From assembly GCA_017402445.1 (NCBI GenBank), contig JAFPME010000020.1, positions 1 through 64,000 of the forward strand: 64,000 bases of DNA, read 5' to 3'. Below, one piece after another: positions 17,029 to 25,048 of the stretch. The notes below the pieces were generated by a model. That model did no database searches. It had not been told where the DNA came from and saw only the letters and a list, made by a program, of their open reading frames with translations. How positions within the stretch are numbered: the stretch's first letter is position 1; each line of letters begins with the position of its first letter. The translations under genes and the position numbers were made by a program. The DNA is from Prevotella sp. (GTDB taxonomy: Bacteria > Bacteroidota > Bacteroidia > Bacteroidales > Bacteroidaceae).

Positions 17029-17928
17029 TCAGCCCTGCCTGTATTCCATGGCGGTTGTGCCCGTCATCCGCTTAAAATACTTGCAGAAGAAGCTCGGATT
17101 AGGGAACCGCATCTCGTCGGCAATCTGGGCAATCGTCTTGTCCGTGTGCTTCAGTTCCACCTTGATGCGTGTGACGAGGGCCCGGTCTATCCATTCTTTG
17201 GCCGTAGAGCCGCTGGCTTGTCGGATGACGGTGCCCAAATACCTCTCCGTCAGACACATCTTGTCGGCATAGAAGCCTATCTGGTGTTCGTTGGCTACGT
17301 GCTGATTGACCAGATAGATGAACCGGTCGAAAATGGTCTGTTCGCGCGATTGCGAGGCCTGCATCCGTTCGTGGTGTCGACGGTACAGTCCATCATAGTG
17401 ATGCATCAGAGCTGCAACCAGGCTGCCCACTGTCTGTTGGTTGTAGTCCGGCTTGTGAACGATTCGCCAGAGCGTGTTCAGTATGTCGAGTGTCGTTTCC
17501 AAGTCAACCTCGTCAACCTTTATTTGGAAGTCGCGTAGCTGTCCGTTGAAGGCCGACGGCATCTGTCCTGGGGCAAACGGTATGGGGAAACTGTTGAACA
17601 GTGCGATGCCGAATATCTCCAGATCCTCAGAGAAAGACATGGGCGTGATGATGGTGCCTGGCCCTACGAAGACCAGCATTCCCGGTTCAAATTGCTTCTC
17701 CACGAGATTGAAGTTGACGCGGGCATGGCCGTTTACGACGACCCCCAGGCGATAGTCGTCGATGGCAAAGGGCGGTTTCTGCCTGATGATGAGTTTGAAT
17801 ACCTGTCGGTCTCCGTGCAGAATGCCTAATTCACGACTGAAGAAAAGATGTTCGCGTATCTGCGCGAGATGCGGTTCGATAATCTCACGCATGCGCGAGA
17901 AGTTCATCAGTTTCGGTATGTTGTCCAT
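17029..17928 (-). CDS. AraC-family transcriptional regulator
   Basis: 299 residues from ATG 17928; the extra upstream codons begin at TTG over the promoter. The N-terminal cupin-like sensor domain (about 1-180) includes the conserved PFAIDDYRLGVVVNGHARVN segment. The C-terminal pair of helix-turn-helices (about 195-299) contains MCLTERYLGTVIRQASGSTAKEWI and ends IADEMRFPNPSFFCKYFKRMTGTTAMEYR. It is divergent from the TolC/HlyD/ABC exporter operon and shares a 170-base promoter region with it, so it most likely regulates that operon. The ligand is unknown. Confidence 0.9.
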   Translation of the reverse strand: MDNIPKLMNFSRMREIIEPHLAQIREHLFFSRELGILHGDRQVFKLIIRQKPPFAIDDYRLGVVVNGHARVNFNLVEKQFEPGMLVFVGPGTIITPMSFSEDLEIFGIALFNSFPIPFAPGQMPSAFNGQLRDFQIKVDEVDLETTLDILNTLWRIVHKPDYNQQTVGSLVAALMHHYDGLYRRHHERMQASQSREQTIFDRFIYLVNQHVANEHQIGFYADKMCLTERYLGTVIRQASGSTAKEWIDRALVTRIKVELKHTDKTIAQIADEMRFPNPSFFCKYFKRMTGTTAMEYRQG

Positions 17929-17955
17929 ACGTCGGATTGTTTTGTTATTTGTCTG

Positions 17956-18068
17956 CAAAGATAATAAAAATATGGGAAATTGTATTCTTTTTGTACGTTA
18001 ATCGAACAAAAAGAACATATCTCCGTTTGTATGGATAACATGAGTGTGGATATTTAGCCGTACCTTTG
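17956..18068. promoter_or_regulatory. Divergent promoter region with a perfect inverted repeat (candidate AraC operator)
   Basis: A minus-strand -7 element TATCTTTG lies at 17956-17963 for the regulator and a plus-strand TACCTTTG at 18061-18068 for the exporter. Between them TTCTTTTTGT (17985-17994) and ACAAAAAGAA (18006-18015) form a perfect 10-base inverted repeat with an 11-base centre, one to two helical turns from the regulator promoter. Confidence 0.6.
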
Positions 18069-18097
18069 CATCGTCGAAACAAAACAACCGTGAAAAT

Positions 18098-19366
18098 ATG
18101 AGAAAACTATTATTGGTCATCTTCATGTTGCCGATGATCTCGCAGGCACAAACATTGGAGGAGTGCCAACAGGCAGCCGAGCGCAATTATCCTTTGATTC
18201 GTCAGTACGACCTCATCAGCCGCACCGCCAGCCTGAACGTGGAGAACATCGCCAAGGGATGGCTGCCACAGGTGACGGCTTCGGCCCAGGCAACGCTTCA
18301 GAGCGACGTCGTCTCATGGCCGGAACAAGTGAAAGGCATGTATCAGCAGTTAGGCATCGACATGAAAGGGCTCAGGAAAGATCAGTACAAGATTGCCGTC
18401 GACGTCAGCCAGATGGTCTACGACGGCGGAACCATCCGCAGTCAGAAAGAGCTGGCTCTACTTCAGGGAGCCGTCGAGGAGGCACAGACAGAGGTGAGCA
18501 TGTATCAAGTGAGGAAGCAAGTGAACGAAATGTATTTCGCCCTCTTGCTGCTTGACGAGCAGATACGGCTGAACAGCGACCTGCAGGAGCTGCTTTCCTC
18601 CAACGAACGGAAACTGGCGTCCATGCTCAAGCGGGGAACGGCCGCCGAGAGCGACTACAACGCCGTGAAGGCCGAGCGGCTGGGCGTGTCCCAGCAGGCC
18701 ACGAACCTGCAGTCGCAGAGGCAGTCGCTCCTGACGTTGCTCAGCACTTTCTGCGGCATTCAGGTGTCGAAGGTGGAGAAACCTGCTGCCGTCGTCCCCA
18801 CGCAGACGCAGCCGACGCAACGTCCGGAGCTGAAGCTCGTCCAGGCGCAGCTGAGCTTTGCCGACGCACAGGAGAAGCTGCTCGATGCGTCGCTCAAGCC
18901 ACGGCTGTCGGTCTTTGCATCTGGCTTCTACGGATACCCCGGCTACAACATGTTCGAGGACATGATGAACCGCAACTGGTCGCTGGGCGGTATCATCGGA
19001 GCAAGGCTGTCGTGGAACATCGGCGCCCTTTACACCCGCAAGAACGACAAGACGAAAATTCAGCTGCAGCGCGACCGTGCCATGAACAGCCGTGACGTGT
19101 TCCTGTTCAACAACCGTTTGGACATGGTCAGGCAGCAGAACGACATGGACCGCCACCGCAAACTGATGGCCGTCGACGAAGAGATGATTTCGCTTCGCTC
19201 GTCTGTCCGGAAGGCGGCAGAGTCGAAGCTGGCCCATGGCATCATCGACGTGAACGGCCTGGTGAAGGAAATCAATGCCGAGAATGCTGCCCGCGTGCAG
19301 TTGTCCGTTCACGAGATTGAAATGCTGAAAGAGATATACAACCTGAAATATACAATCAATAACTGA
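18098..19366 (+). CDS. TolC-family outer-membrane efflux protein
   Basis: 422 residues from ATG 18098 (MRKLLLVIFMLPMISQAQT, signal peptide). Family features: TLEECQQAAERNYPLIRQYDL at the mature N terminus, long alternating helices with RKQVNEMYFALLLLDEQI, and the second repeat WSLGGIIGARLSWNI. It would form the trimeric outer-membrane channel of a tripartite exporter. It is the first gene of a five-gene operon, with the adaptor gene starting 7 bases after its stop. Confidence 0.9.
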   Translation: MRKLLLVIFMLPMISQAQTLEECQQAAERNYPLIRQYDLISRTASLNVENIAKGWLPQVTASAQATLQSDVVSWPEQVKGMYQQLGIDMKGLRKDQYKIAVDVSQMVYDGGTIRSQKELALLQGAVEEAQTEVSMYQVRKQVNEMYFALLLLDEQIRLNSDLQELLSSNERKLASMLKRGTAAESDYNAVKAERLGVSQQATNLQSQRQSLLTLLSTFCGIQVSKVEKPAAVVPTQTQPTQRPELKLVQAQLSFADAQEKLLDASLKPRLSVFASGFYGYPGYNMFEDMMNRNWSLGGIIGARLSWNIGALYTRKNDKTKIQLQRDRAMNSRDVFLFNNRLDMVRQQNDMDRHRKLMAVDEEMISLRSSVRKAAESKLAHGIIDVNGLVKEINAENAARVQLSVHEIEMLKEIYNLKYTINN

Positions 19367-19372
19367 CGCTAT

Positions 19373-20269
19373 ATGAAGAAAATAGTTGCTTTGGCCAGTA
19401 TCGTTACGATGCTTGCCGCTTGTGGAAACAAGGAAAAAGATTATGATGCCACGGGGACGTTCGAGGCTACCGAGACCACCGTGTCGGCCGAACAGAGCGG
19501 TGTCTTGTTGGCTTTCAACGTGAACGAAGGCGACAATGTGGAGGCTGGACGCGAGATAGGAATGGTGGATACGACGCAGATCTGGCTGAAGATACGCCAG
19601 CTGGGTGCTACGAAGGAAGTCTATGCCAGCCAGAAACCTGACATGGAGAAACAGATTGCGGCCACTCGTCAGCAGTTGCTGAAGGCTCGTCAGGAGCAGC
19701 GGCGCTATCAGGAGTTGGTCAACGACGGCGCAGCACCGGCCAAGATGCTCGACGACGCCACCAGCCAGGTGCAGGTCCTTCAGAAACAGCTCGATGCACA
19801 GATGTCGTCGCTCAGCGTCAGCTCACGTTCGCTCGACAGACAGATGGCTGCAACGGACGTGCAGGTGACCCAGTTGCGCGACCAGTTGCGCAAGTGCCAC
19901 GTCGTAGCGCCCACGAGCGGCTCTGTGCTCGAGAAGTACGTGGAGCGTGGTGAGTTCGTCGCCATGGGCAAACCGCTGTTCAAGATTGCAGACACCGACC
20001 ACATGTTCCTGCGGGCTTACGTCACGTCTGCCCAGCTGCAACAGGTGAAGCTGGGCCAGAAAGTGAAGGTGTTCGCCGATTTCGGTGACGGCAAGAAGAG
20101 TGCCTACGACGGCACGGTGACCTGGATTTCCAGCCGTTCTGAGTTCACACCGAAGACGATTCTGACCGATGATGAGCGTGCCGACCTTGTGTATGCCGTC
20201 AAGATTGCTGTCCAGAACGACGGATATGCGAAAATCGGAATGTATGGTGAAGTGAAGTTCCAGAACTGA
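19373..20269 (+). CDS. HlyD-family periplasmic adaptor (membrane-fusion lipoprotein)
   Basis: 298 residues. Lipobox MLAACGNKEKD. The biotinyl-lipoyl-like halves (TVSAEQSGVLLAFNVNEGDNVEAGREIG and LRKCHVVAPTSGSVLEKYVERGEFVAMG) flank a coiled-coil hairpin (about 85-165, Lys/Gln/Glu/Ala-rich), followed by a beta-barrel domain (KVFADFGDGKKSAYDGTVTWISSRSEFTPKT). This resembles YbhG/YhiI-type adaptors that join an ABC exporter to TolC. The gene arrangement agrees. Confidence 0.9.
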   Translation: MKKIVALASIVTMLAACGNKEKDYDATGTFEATETTVSAEQSGVLLAFNVNEGDNVEAGREIGMVDTTQIWLKIRQLGATKEVYASQKPDMEKQIAATRQQLLKARQEQRRYQELVNDGAAPAKMLDDATSQVQVLQKQLDAQMSSLSVSSRSLDRQMAATDVQVTQLRDQLRKCHVVAPTSGSVLEKYVERGEFVAMGKPLFKIADTDHMFLRAYVTSAQLQQVKLGQKVKVFADFGDGKKSAYDGTVTWISSRSEFTPKTILTDDERADLVYAVKIAVQNDGYAKIGMYGEVKFQN

Positions 20270-20352
20270 AGTGTCGCACCTGTGGTCATGAAGCGTGTAG
20301 AGTTAAGAACGAAAAGTCGTCGGCCAGCGCCGATGTGGAACGGAGCTGTCCT

Positions 20353-20377
20353 TTGGTACCATCCTTTGCGGTACCAA
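20353..20377 (+). other. Intra-operon hairpin
   Basis: TTGGTACC (20353-20360) pairs with GGTACCAA (20370-20377) around a 9-base loop, in the 131-base gap between the adaptor and ATPase genes. It could be a processing or attenuation site; no T-run follows. Confidence 0.5.
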
Positions 20378-20400
20378 TGCAGCAGCAAGCGTAAAGAAGA

Positions 20401-21873
20401 ATGATTATGAATGCCATTGAAGTAAAGAACGTCTGCAAGAGGTACGGCAAGGTGGCGGCACTTGACGACGTGTCGTTCACGGTCGGAAAGGGCGAGGTGT
20501 TCGGGCTTATCGGTCCCGACGGGGCCGGCAAGACCACGATGTTCCGCATTCTCTGCACCCTGTTGCTGCCCGACAAGGGAACGGCCACGGTCGACGGGTG
20601 CGATGTGGTGAAGCAGATGAGGGCCATCCGGCAGCGCGTTGGCTACATGCCCGGCCGTTTCTCGCTCTATCAAGACCTGACGGTTCGCGAGAATCTGGAG
20701 TTCTTCGCCACACTTTTCGGAACGACCGTCGACGAGGGTTACGACAGCATTAAGGCCATCTATGGCCAGATAGAGCGTTTCAGCGACCGCAAGGCGGGAG
20801 CTCTCTCGGGCGGCATGAAGCAGAAACTGGCTCTCTCCTGCGCGTTGGTGCACAGTCCCAGTGTGCTGTTTCTCGACGAACCGACCACGGGCGTCGACCC
20901 GGTCAGCCGCAAGGAGTTTTGGGAAATGCTCTCTTCGCTGAAAGAACGCGGCATCACCATTGTCGCTTCCACACCCTATCTCGACGAGGTGCGCTGTTGC
21001 GAGCGCGTTGCCTTCCTCGACCAGGGCAAGGTGCGCGGCATCGGCACGCCTGACAACATCCTCACACAGTTCGCCGACATCTTCAATCCGCCGCCCATCG
21101 CGAAGAATGATGTGCCGGAACAGCGAAGCCAGGACGACAACGTCATCGAAGTGCAGCACCTGGTGAAAGCCTTCGGCTCGTTCCATGCCGTCGATGACAT
21201 CTCGTTCAGCGTGAAGCGGGGTGAGATATTCGGCTTCCTCGGGGCCAACGGCGCCGGCAAGACCACCGCCATGCACATGCTGACGGGCCTGAACCAGCCC
21301 ACCAGCGGCACGGGTACCGTCGTCGGCTTCGACATCCGCACGCAGTACGAGCAAATCAAGAAGCACATCGGCTACATGTCGCAGAAATTCTCACTCTACG
21401 AAGACCTCACCGTGGCCGAAAACATCCGCCTCTTTGCCGGCATCTACGGCATGCGCAGCGAGGACATCAAGGCGAAGACCGGGGAGCTGCTGCGTCGGCT
21501 GAAGTTTGAAAAGCATCGCGACGACCTTGTGAAAAGCCTGCCCTTGGGCTGGAAGCAGAAGCTGGCTTTCTCCGTGTCCATCTTCCATGAGCCGGGCGTA
21601 GTGTTCCTCGACGAGCCGACGGGAGGCGTCGATCCGGCCACACGACGCCAGTTCTGGGAGCTCATCTACGATGCTGCCGCGCGCGGCATCACCGTCTTTG
21701 TCACCACTCACTACATGGATGAGGCTGAATACTGCGACCGGATCTCCATCATGGTGGACGGAAAAATCAGGGCGCTCGGCACTCCCGACGAATTGAAACG
21801 CCGTTTCAACCAGCCCGACATGGACCATGTGTTCACCTATCTGGCCCGGCAGGCCACGCGTTCGTCCGATTAG
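20401..21873 (+). CDS. Fused double ABC ATPase of an ABC-2 exporter (YbhF-like)
   Basis: 490 residues holding two nucleotide-binding domains. Domain 1 (about 1-235) has Walker A GPDGAGKTT, signature LSGGMKQKLALS and Walker B VLFLDEPTTGVD. Domain 2 (about 245-480) has Walker A GANGAGKTT and Walker B VVFLDEPTGGVD, but the signature is LPLGWKQKLAFS. The single polypeptide would power the two permeases encoded next. ATG 20401 or 20407 could both start it. Together with TolC and HlyD this makes a drug or lipid exporter of YbhFSR type; the substrate is unknown. Confidence 0.92.
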   Translation: MIMNAIEVKNVCKRYGKVAALDDVSFTVGKGEVFGLIGPDGAGKTTMFRILCTLLLPDKGTATVDGCDVVKQMRAIRQRVGYMPGRFSLYQDLTVRENLEFFATLFGTTVDEGYDSIKAIYGQIERFSDRKAGALSGGMKQKLALSCALVHSPSVLFLDEPTTGVDPVSRKEFWEMLSSLKERGITIVASTPYLDEVRCCERVAFLDQGKVRGIGTPDNILTQFADIFNPPPIAKNDVPEQRSQDDNVIEVQHLVKAFGSFHAVDDISFSVKRGEIFGFLGANGAGKTTAMHMLTGLNQPTSGTGTVVGFDIRTQYEQIKKHIGYMSQKFSLYEDLTVAENIRLFAGIYGMRSEDIKAKTGELLRRLKFEKHRDDLVKSLPLGWKQKLAFSVSIFHEPGVVFLDEPTGGVDPATRRQFWELIYDAAARGITVFVTTHYMDEAEYCDRISIMVDGKIRALGTPDELKRRFNQPDMDHVFTYLARQATRSSD

Positions 21874-21926
21874 GCTCCCGGCTCCCGGTGCATCGTTCAA
21901 CGTTTTCAAGTGCAAAGTTCAACGTC

Positions 21927-23060
21927 ATGAAGCAATTCGTATCATTCGTCATCAAGGAATCACGCCACATCCTGCGCGACCGCCGCACGATGCTCATCCT
22001 CTTCGGCATGCCCGTCGTGCTCATGTTGCTCTTCGGTTTCGCCATCACCAACGACGTGAGGAATGTGCGCACAGTGGTCGTCACGTCGCAGATGGACCAT
22101 CAGACGCAAGCGGCTGTCGACCGGCTGGCAGCGTCAGAGTACTTCAATATCACCGCCACCGTCGGCACAAGCAAGGAAGCCGAGATGCTCATACGCCATC
22201 AGCGTGCCGACCTCGCTGTCGTCTTCGCAAGCCTGGGCGACCGTCTGAACAAGGGAGGCGCGCCTGCCAGCCGCAGTGGCGTGCAGCTCATCGTCGATGC
22301 TTCCGACCCCAACATGGCACAGCAATGGACAACCTACGCCCAGCAGACCATCCTGTCGCCCTCGGCATCGGTCAAGGGAGTCGCCCCGTCGGCTGCTTCT
22401 TCTATGCAGACAGTGCCCTTCACGCTTCACACCTCGCTTCTCTACAATCCGCAGATGAGGTCGGCCTACAACTTCGTGCCTGCCATCATGGGCATGCTGC
22501 TGATGCTCATCTGCGCCATGATGACTTCTATCAGCATCGTGCGCGAGAAAGAAAAGGGCACGATGGAGGTGTTGCTGGTGTCGCCCGTGCGTCCGCTGAT
22601 GATCATCGTGGCCAAGGCCGTGCCCTACTTGCTGCTTGCCGTCGCCATTCTCATCACCATTCTGCTCATGGCACGCTACGTGCTCGGCGTCCCGCTCGCC
22701 GGTTCCATCTTCTGGATATTTGTTGTCAGCGGCATCTATATCCTGCTGGCACTGTCGTTGGGCCTGCTCATCTCCAACATCGCCACCAACCAGCTCATGG
22801 CGCTGTTGCTCTCGGCCATGGTGCTGCTCATGCCCATCGTCATGTTGTCGGGAATGCTGTTCCCCATCGAGTCGATGCCGCAGATACTGCAGTGGGTGTC
22901 GGCCGTCATTCCGCCCCGCTACTACATCGAAGCCATGCGCAAGCTGATGATCATGGGTGTCGGCATAGGCGAGGTGATGCGCGAAGTCGTGATTCTGTGC
23001 GTCATGACGGCAGTGCTGTTAGGCTTTTCGCTGAGCAAGTTCAAGACGCGTTTGGAGTGA
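21927..23060 (+). CDS. ABC-2 type transporter permease (first)
   Basis: 377 residues from ATG 21927 (MKQFVSFVIKESRHILRDRRTM). One N-terminal helix (LILFGMPVVLMLLFGFAI), a large extracytoplasmic domain (about 55-180), then five or so helices. The ABC-2 signature MTSISIVREKEKGTMEVLLVSPVRPLMIIVAK is followed by MLFPIESMPQILQW. It pairs with the next permease. The short gap to the ATPase (53 bases) supports co-transcription. Confidence 0.9.
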   Translation: MKQFVSFVIKESRHILRDRRTMLILFGMPVVLMLLFGFAITNDVRNVRTVVVTSQMDHQTQAAVDRLAASEYFNITATVGTSKEAEMLIRHQRADLAVVFASLGDRLNKGGAPASRSGVQLIVDASDPNMAQQWTTYAQQTILSPSASVKGVAPSAASSMQTVPFTLHTSLLYNPQMRSAYNFVPAIMGMLLMLICAMMTSISIVREKEKGTMEVLLVSPVRPLMIIVAKAVPYLLLAVAILITILLMARYVLGVPLAGSIFWIFVVSGIYILLALSLGLLISNIATNQLMALLLSAMVLLMPIVMLSGMLFPIESMPQILQWVSAVIPPRYYIEAMRKLMIMGVGIGEVMREVVILCVMTAVLLGFSLSKFKTRLE

Positions 23061-23103
23061 TCGTAGATTTCTGTTCTTTGTTGGTTGTTATCATTTCGTA
23101 GTT

Positions 23104-24234
23104 ATGATTAAGTTTCTCATACAAAAGGAATTCCTGCAGATTCGCCGCAATACGTTTCTGCCCAGGCTCATCTTCGTGTTCCCCATCATGATTATGTGCG
23201 TGATGCCGTGGGTGATGAACCAGGAAGTGAAGAACGTCCGCGTCAGTGTGGTCGACAACGACCGCTCCACACTGAGTCAGCAGATGGTTCACAGCATAGA
23301 GCAAAGCAACTATTTTGTCTTCACAGGACTGCAACCGACGTACGCTGCCGCGCTGAACAAGATAGAGAAAAGCCAGACTGACATCGTGCTGGTGGTCCCT
23401 CAGGACTTCAGCCGCGACCTGACACGCGCGCAGGTCGGCGGCGGAACGAAGGCACCTGAGCTGCTCATTGCGGCCAACGCCGTCAACGGAACGAAGGGAG
23501 GCATCGGCAGTGGCTACCTGTCGCAGATTGTGACGAGCACCATTGCGGCCAAGGCTGCCGGCGTTCAGGGTGCTGCTGCTGGCCAAAGCATGCTCCAGCA
23601 GGGCCTCTCTACACTTTATCTCTACAACAAGCACCTGAACTACAAGGTGTTCATGATACCTGCCCTGCTGGCCATCGTCATGATGCTCATGTGCGGCTTC
23701 CTGCCTGCCCTGAACATTGTGGGCGAAAAGGAAGCCGGAACGATAGAACAGATGAACGTGACACCCGTTTCCAAGTGGGCTTTCATCCTGGCCAAGCTCA
23801 TTCCCTACTGGCTCATCGGGCTCTTCATCGTCACCATCTGTCTCATTCTGGCCTGGGCCATCTACGGAATAACCTGCCAGGGGCCCTTGTGGCTGGTCTA
23901 TCTGCTGGCCATGCTGCTTGCGCTGTTCTTCTCGTCGTTCGGGCTCATCGTCTCGAACTACAGCGACACCATGCAGCAAGCCATCTTCGTTATGTGGTTC
24001 TTCGTCGTCTGCCTGCTCTTGCTGAGCGGACTTTTCACGCCGACGCGTTCCATGCCCGACTGGTCGTACGCTACCACCTACGTCAATCCGATGCACTATT
24101 TCATCGACGCCATCCGGACAGTCTTCGTTCGTGGCGGCTCTTTCGGCGACATAGCCCATCAGGTGCTTGCACTCCTCGCCTTCGCACTGCTCATGGGAGC
24201 CTGGGCCGTGCAGAGCTACAAAAAGAACAGCTGA
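23104..24234 (+). CDS. ABC-2 type transporter permease (second)
   Basis: 376 residues with the same plan as its neighbour: MIKFLIQKEFLQIRRNTFLPRLIFVFPIMIMCVMPW, an extracytoplasmic domain, then LNIVGEKEAGTIEQMNVTPVSKWAFILAK and a further set of helices ending near GAWAVQSYKKNS. It probably forms a heterodimer with the first permease. The stop is followed after one base by a 22-base-period palindrome array. Confidence 0.9.
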   Translation: MIKFLIQKEFLQIRRNTFLPRLIFVFPIMIMCVMPWVMNQEVKNVRVSVVDNDRSTLSQQMVHSIEQSNYFVFTGLQPTYAAALNKIEKSQTDIVLVVPQDFSRDLTRAQVGGGTKAPELLIAANAVNGTKGGIGSGYLSQIVTSTIAAKAAGVQGAAAGQSMLQQGLSTLYLYNKHLNYKVFMIPALLAIVMMLMCGFLPALNIVGEKEAGTIEQMNVTPVSKWAFILAKLIPYWLIGLFIVTICLILAWAIYGITCQGPLWLVYLLAMLLALFFSSFGLIVSNYSDTMQQAIFVMWFFVVCLLLLSGLFTPTRSMPDWSYATTYVNPMHYFIDAIRTVFVRGGSFGDIAHQVLALLAFALLMGAWAVQSYKKNS

Positions 24235-24235
24235 C

Positions 24236-24338
24236 GACCAGGGCCTGGTCATTCGTTGACCACGCCCTGGTCGGCAGCTGACCGCAGTGTGGTCATCAGG
24301 CGACCGAAGCTTGGTCACCCGCTGACCACGGCCTGGTC
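24236..24338. repeat. Five-unit palindrome array, period exactly 22
   Basis: Units begin at 24236, 24258, 24280, 24302 and 24324. Each is 15 bases of form GACC-n7-GGTC followed by a 7-base spacer. Unit 1 (GACCAGGGCCTGGTC) is a perfect 7-1-7 palindrome. Unit 3 (GACCGCAGTGTGGTC) pairs fully if G:T is allowed. Spacers differ. The array starts one base after the permease stop and lies between convergent genes, so it could act as a 3' end or protein-binding element. The geometry is the same as at 5997 and 45530 with an unrelated sequence. Confidence 0.85.
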
Positions 24339-24420
24339 ACGATGCCGAGTCGCCTCCGCGGCTTTCTGGGAGCTGCCGAAGCGATGGGCTCGTGACGCTG
24401 ACCTGAAGCCCGTCGGCTTC

Positions 24421-24942
24421 TTATTCAAAATATTCGATGGTGCGTTTCTGCTCGATTTCGTTGCCCATCATGTTGGTCTTGCGGCTGATCCAGTTGCCGT
24501 GCGCGTCGTATTGATAGTCGGTGTAGGCCGATGTCATCTTCTGTCCGGCCGCGTCGATGGTGTCGGATGCCGGGGCGCCCTTTTCGTTATAGGTGTGGCT
24601 GACGGTCATCTTCTGTCCCATGACGTCCATCGACTGGCTTTTCACCATGCCGTTTTCCCACTGGTAGCTGACGTCCATCTTCATTCCTTGTGCTTCAATC
24701 TTTGCTGTCTGCAGGTAGCCTTCTTCGTTGTACACGGCGTCGCTCATGCCATCGCGCTGCATCTTGCCGTCCTTGGTGAAGGTGGTGACCTGTTCGATTC
24801 CCATGATTGACTGGCTGATTTTGGCAACGGGTCCTTTTGCCTCGTTGGCTTCTACGTCGTGGAACTTCGTCTGGGCCTGCAGTGCGAAGGGAACTGCAAG
24901 CAGCGCAATCATCATGATTGCCTTTTTCATTGCTTTTTTCAT
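24421..24942 (-). CDS. Secreted protein with YD/RHS-like repeat tail
   Basis: 173 residues. Signal peptide AIMMIALLAVPFALQAQT. The mature part is built of repeating Tyr/Asp/Gly beta hairpins: TTFTKDGKMQRDGMSDAVYNEEGYLQ, VSYQWENGMVKSQ, VSHTYNEKGAPASDTI and DYQYDAHGNWISRKTNM, resembling a short run of YD repeats. This suggests a small beta-sheet protein in the periplasm or outside the cell. I know no named function. It is convergent with the exporter operon. A hairpin (24982-25000) separates it from the symporter gene upstream. Confidence 0.65.
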   Translation of the reverse strand: MKKAMKKAIMMIALLAVPFALQAQTKFHDVEANEAKGPVAKISQSIMGIEQVTTFTKDGKMQRDGMSDAVYNEEGYLQTAKIEAQGMKMDVSYQWENGMVKSQSMDVMGQKMTVSHTYNEKGAPASDTIDAAGQKMTSAYTDYQYDAHGNWISRKTNMMGNEIEQKRTIEYFE

Positions 24943-24981
24943 GTTGTTTTTTTGATAAATAGTGAATAATAAGTGAAAGGG

Positions 24982-25000
24982 ACGGCGGCGGTACCGCCGT
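24982..25000. terminator. G/C hairpin between symporter and YD-like genes
   Basis: CGGCGGTACCGCCG is a perfect palindrome inside ACGGCGGCGGTACCGCCGT. It is the only structured element in the 106-base gap. There is no clear T-run, so it is a weak terminator or attenuator candidate. Confidence 0.4.
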
Positions 25001-25048
25001 TTACAGAACTGTCTCTTGTTTTCTTTGACGTTTTTTGCCGCTCCGCGT

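Noticed and set aside
23041..24318. A 425-codon minus-strand frame over the second ABC permease
   Set aside because: Hydrophilic low-information sequence antisense to a clear ABC-2 permease.
24236..24338. Palindrome arrays as CRISPR arrays
   Set aside because: Spacers are only 7 bases, units differ from each other, and no cas gene is present.
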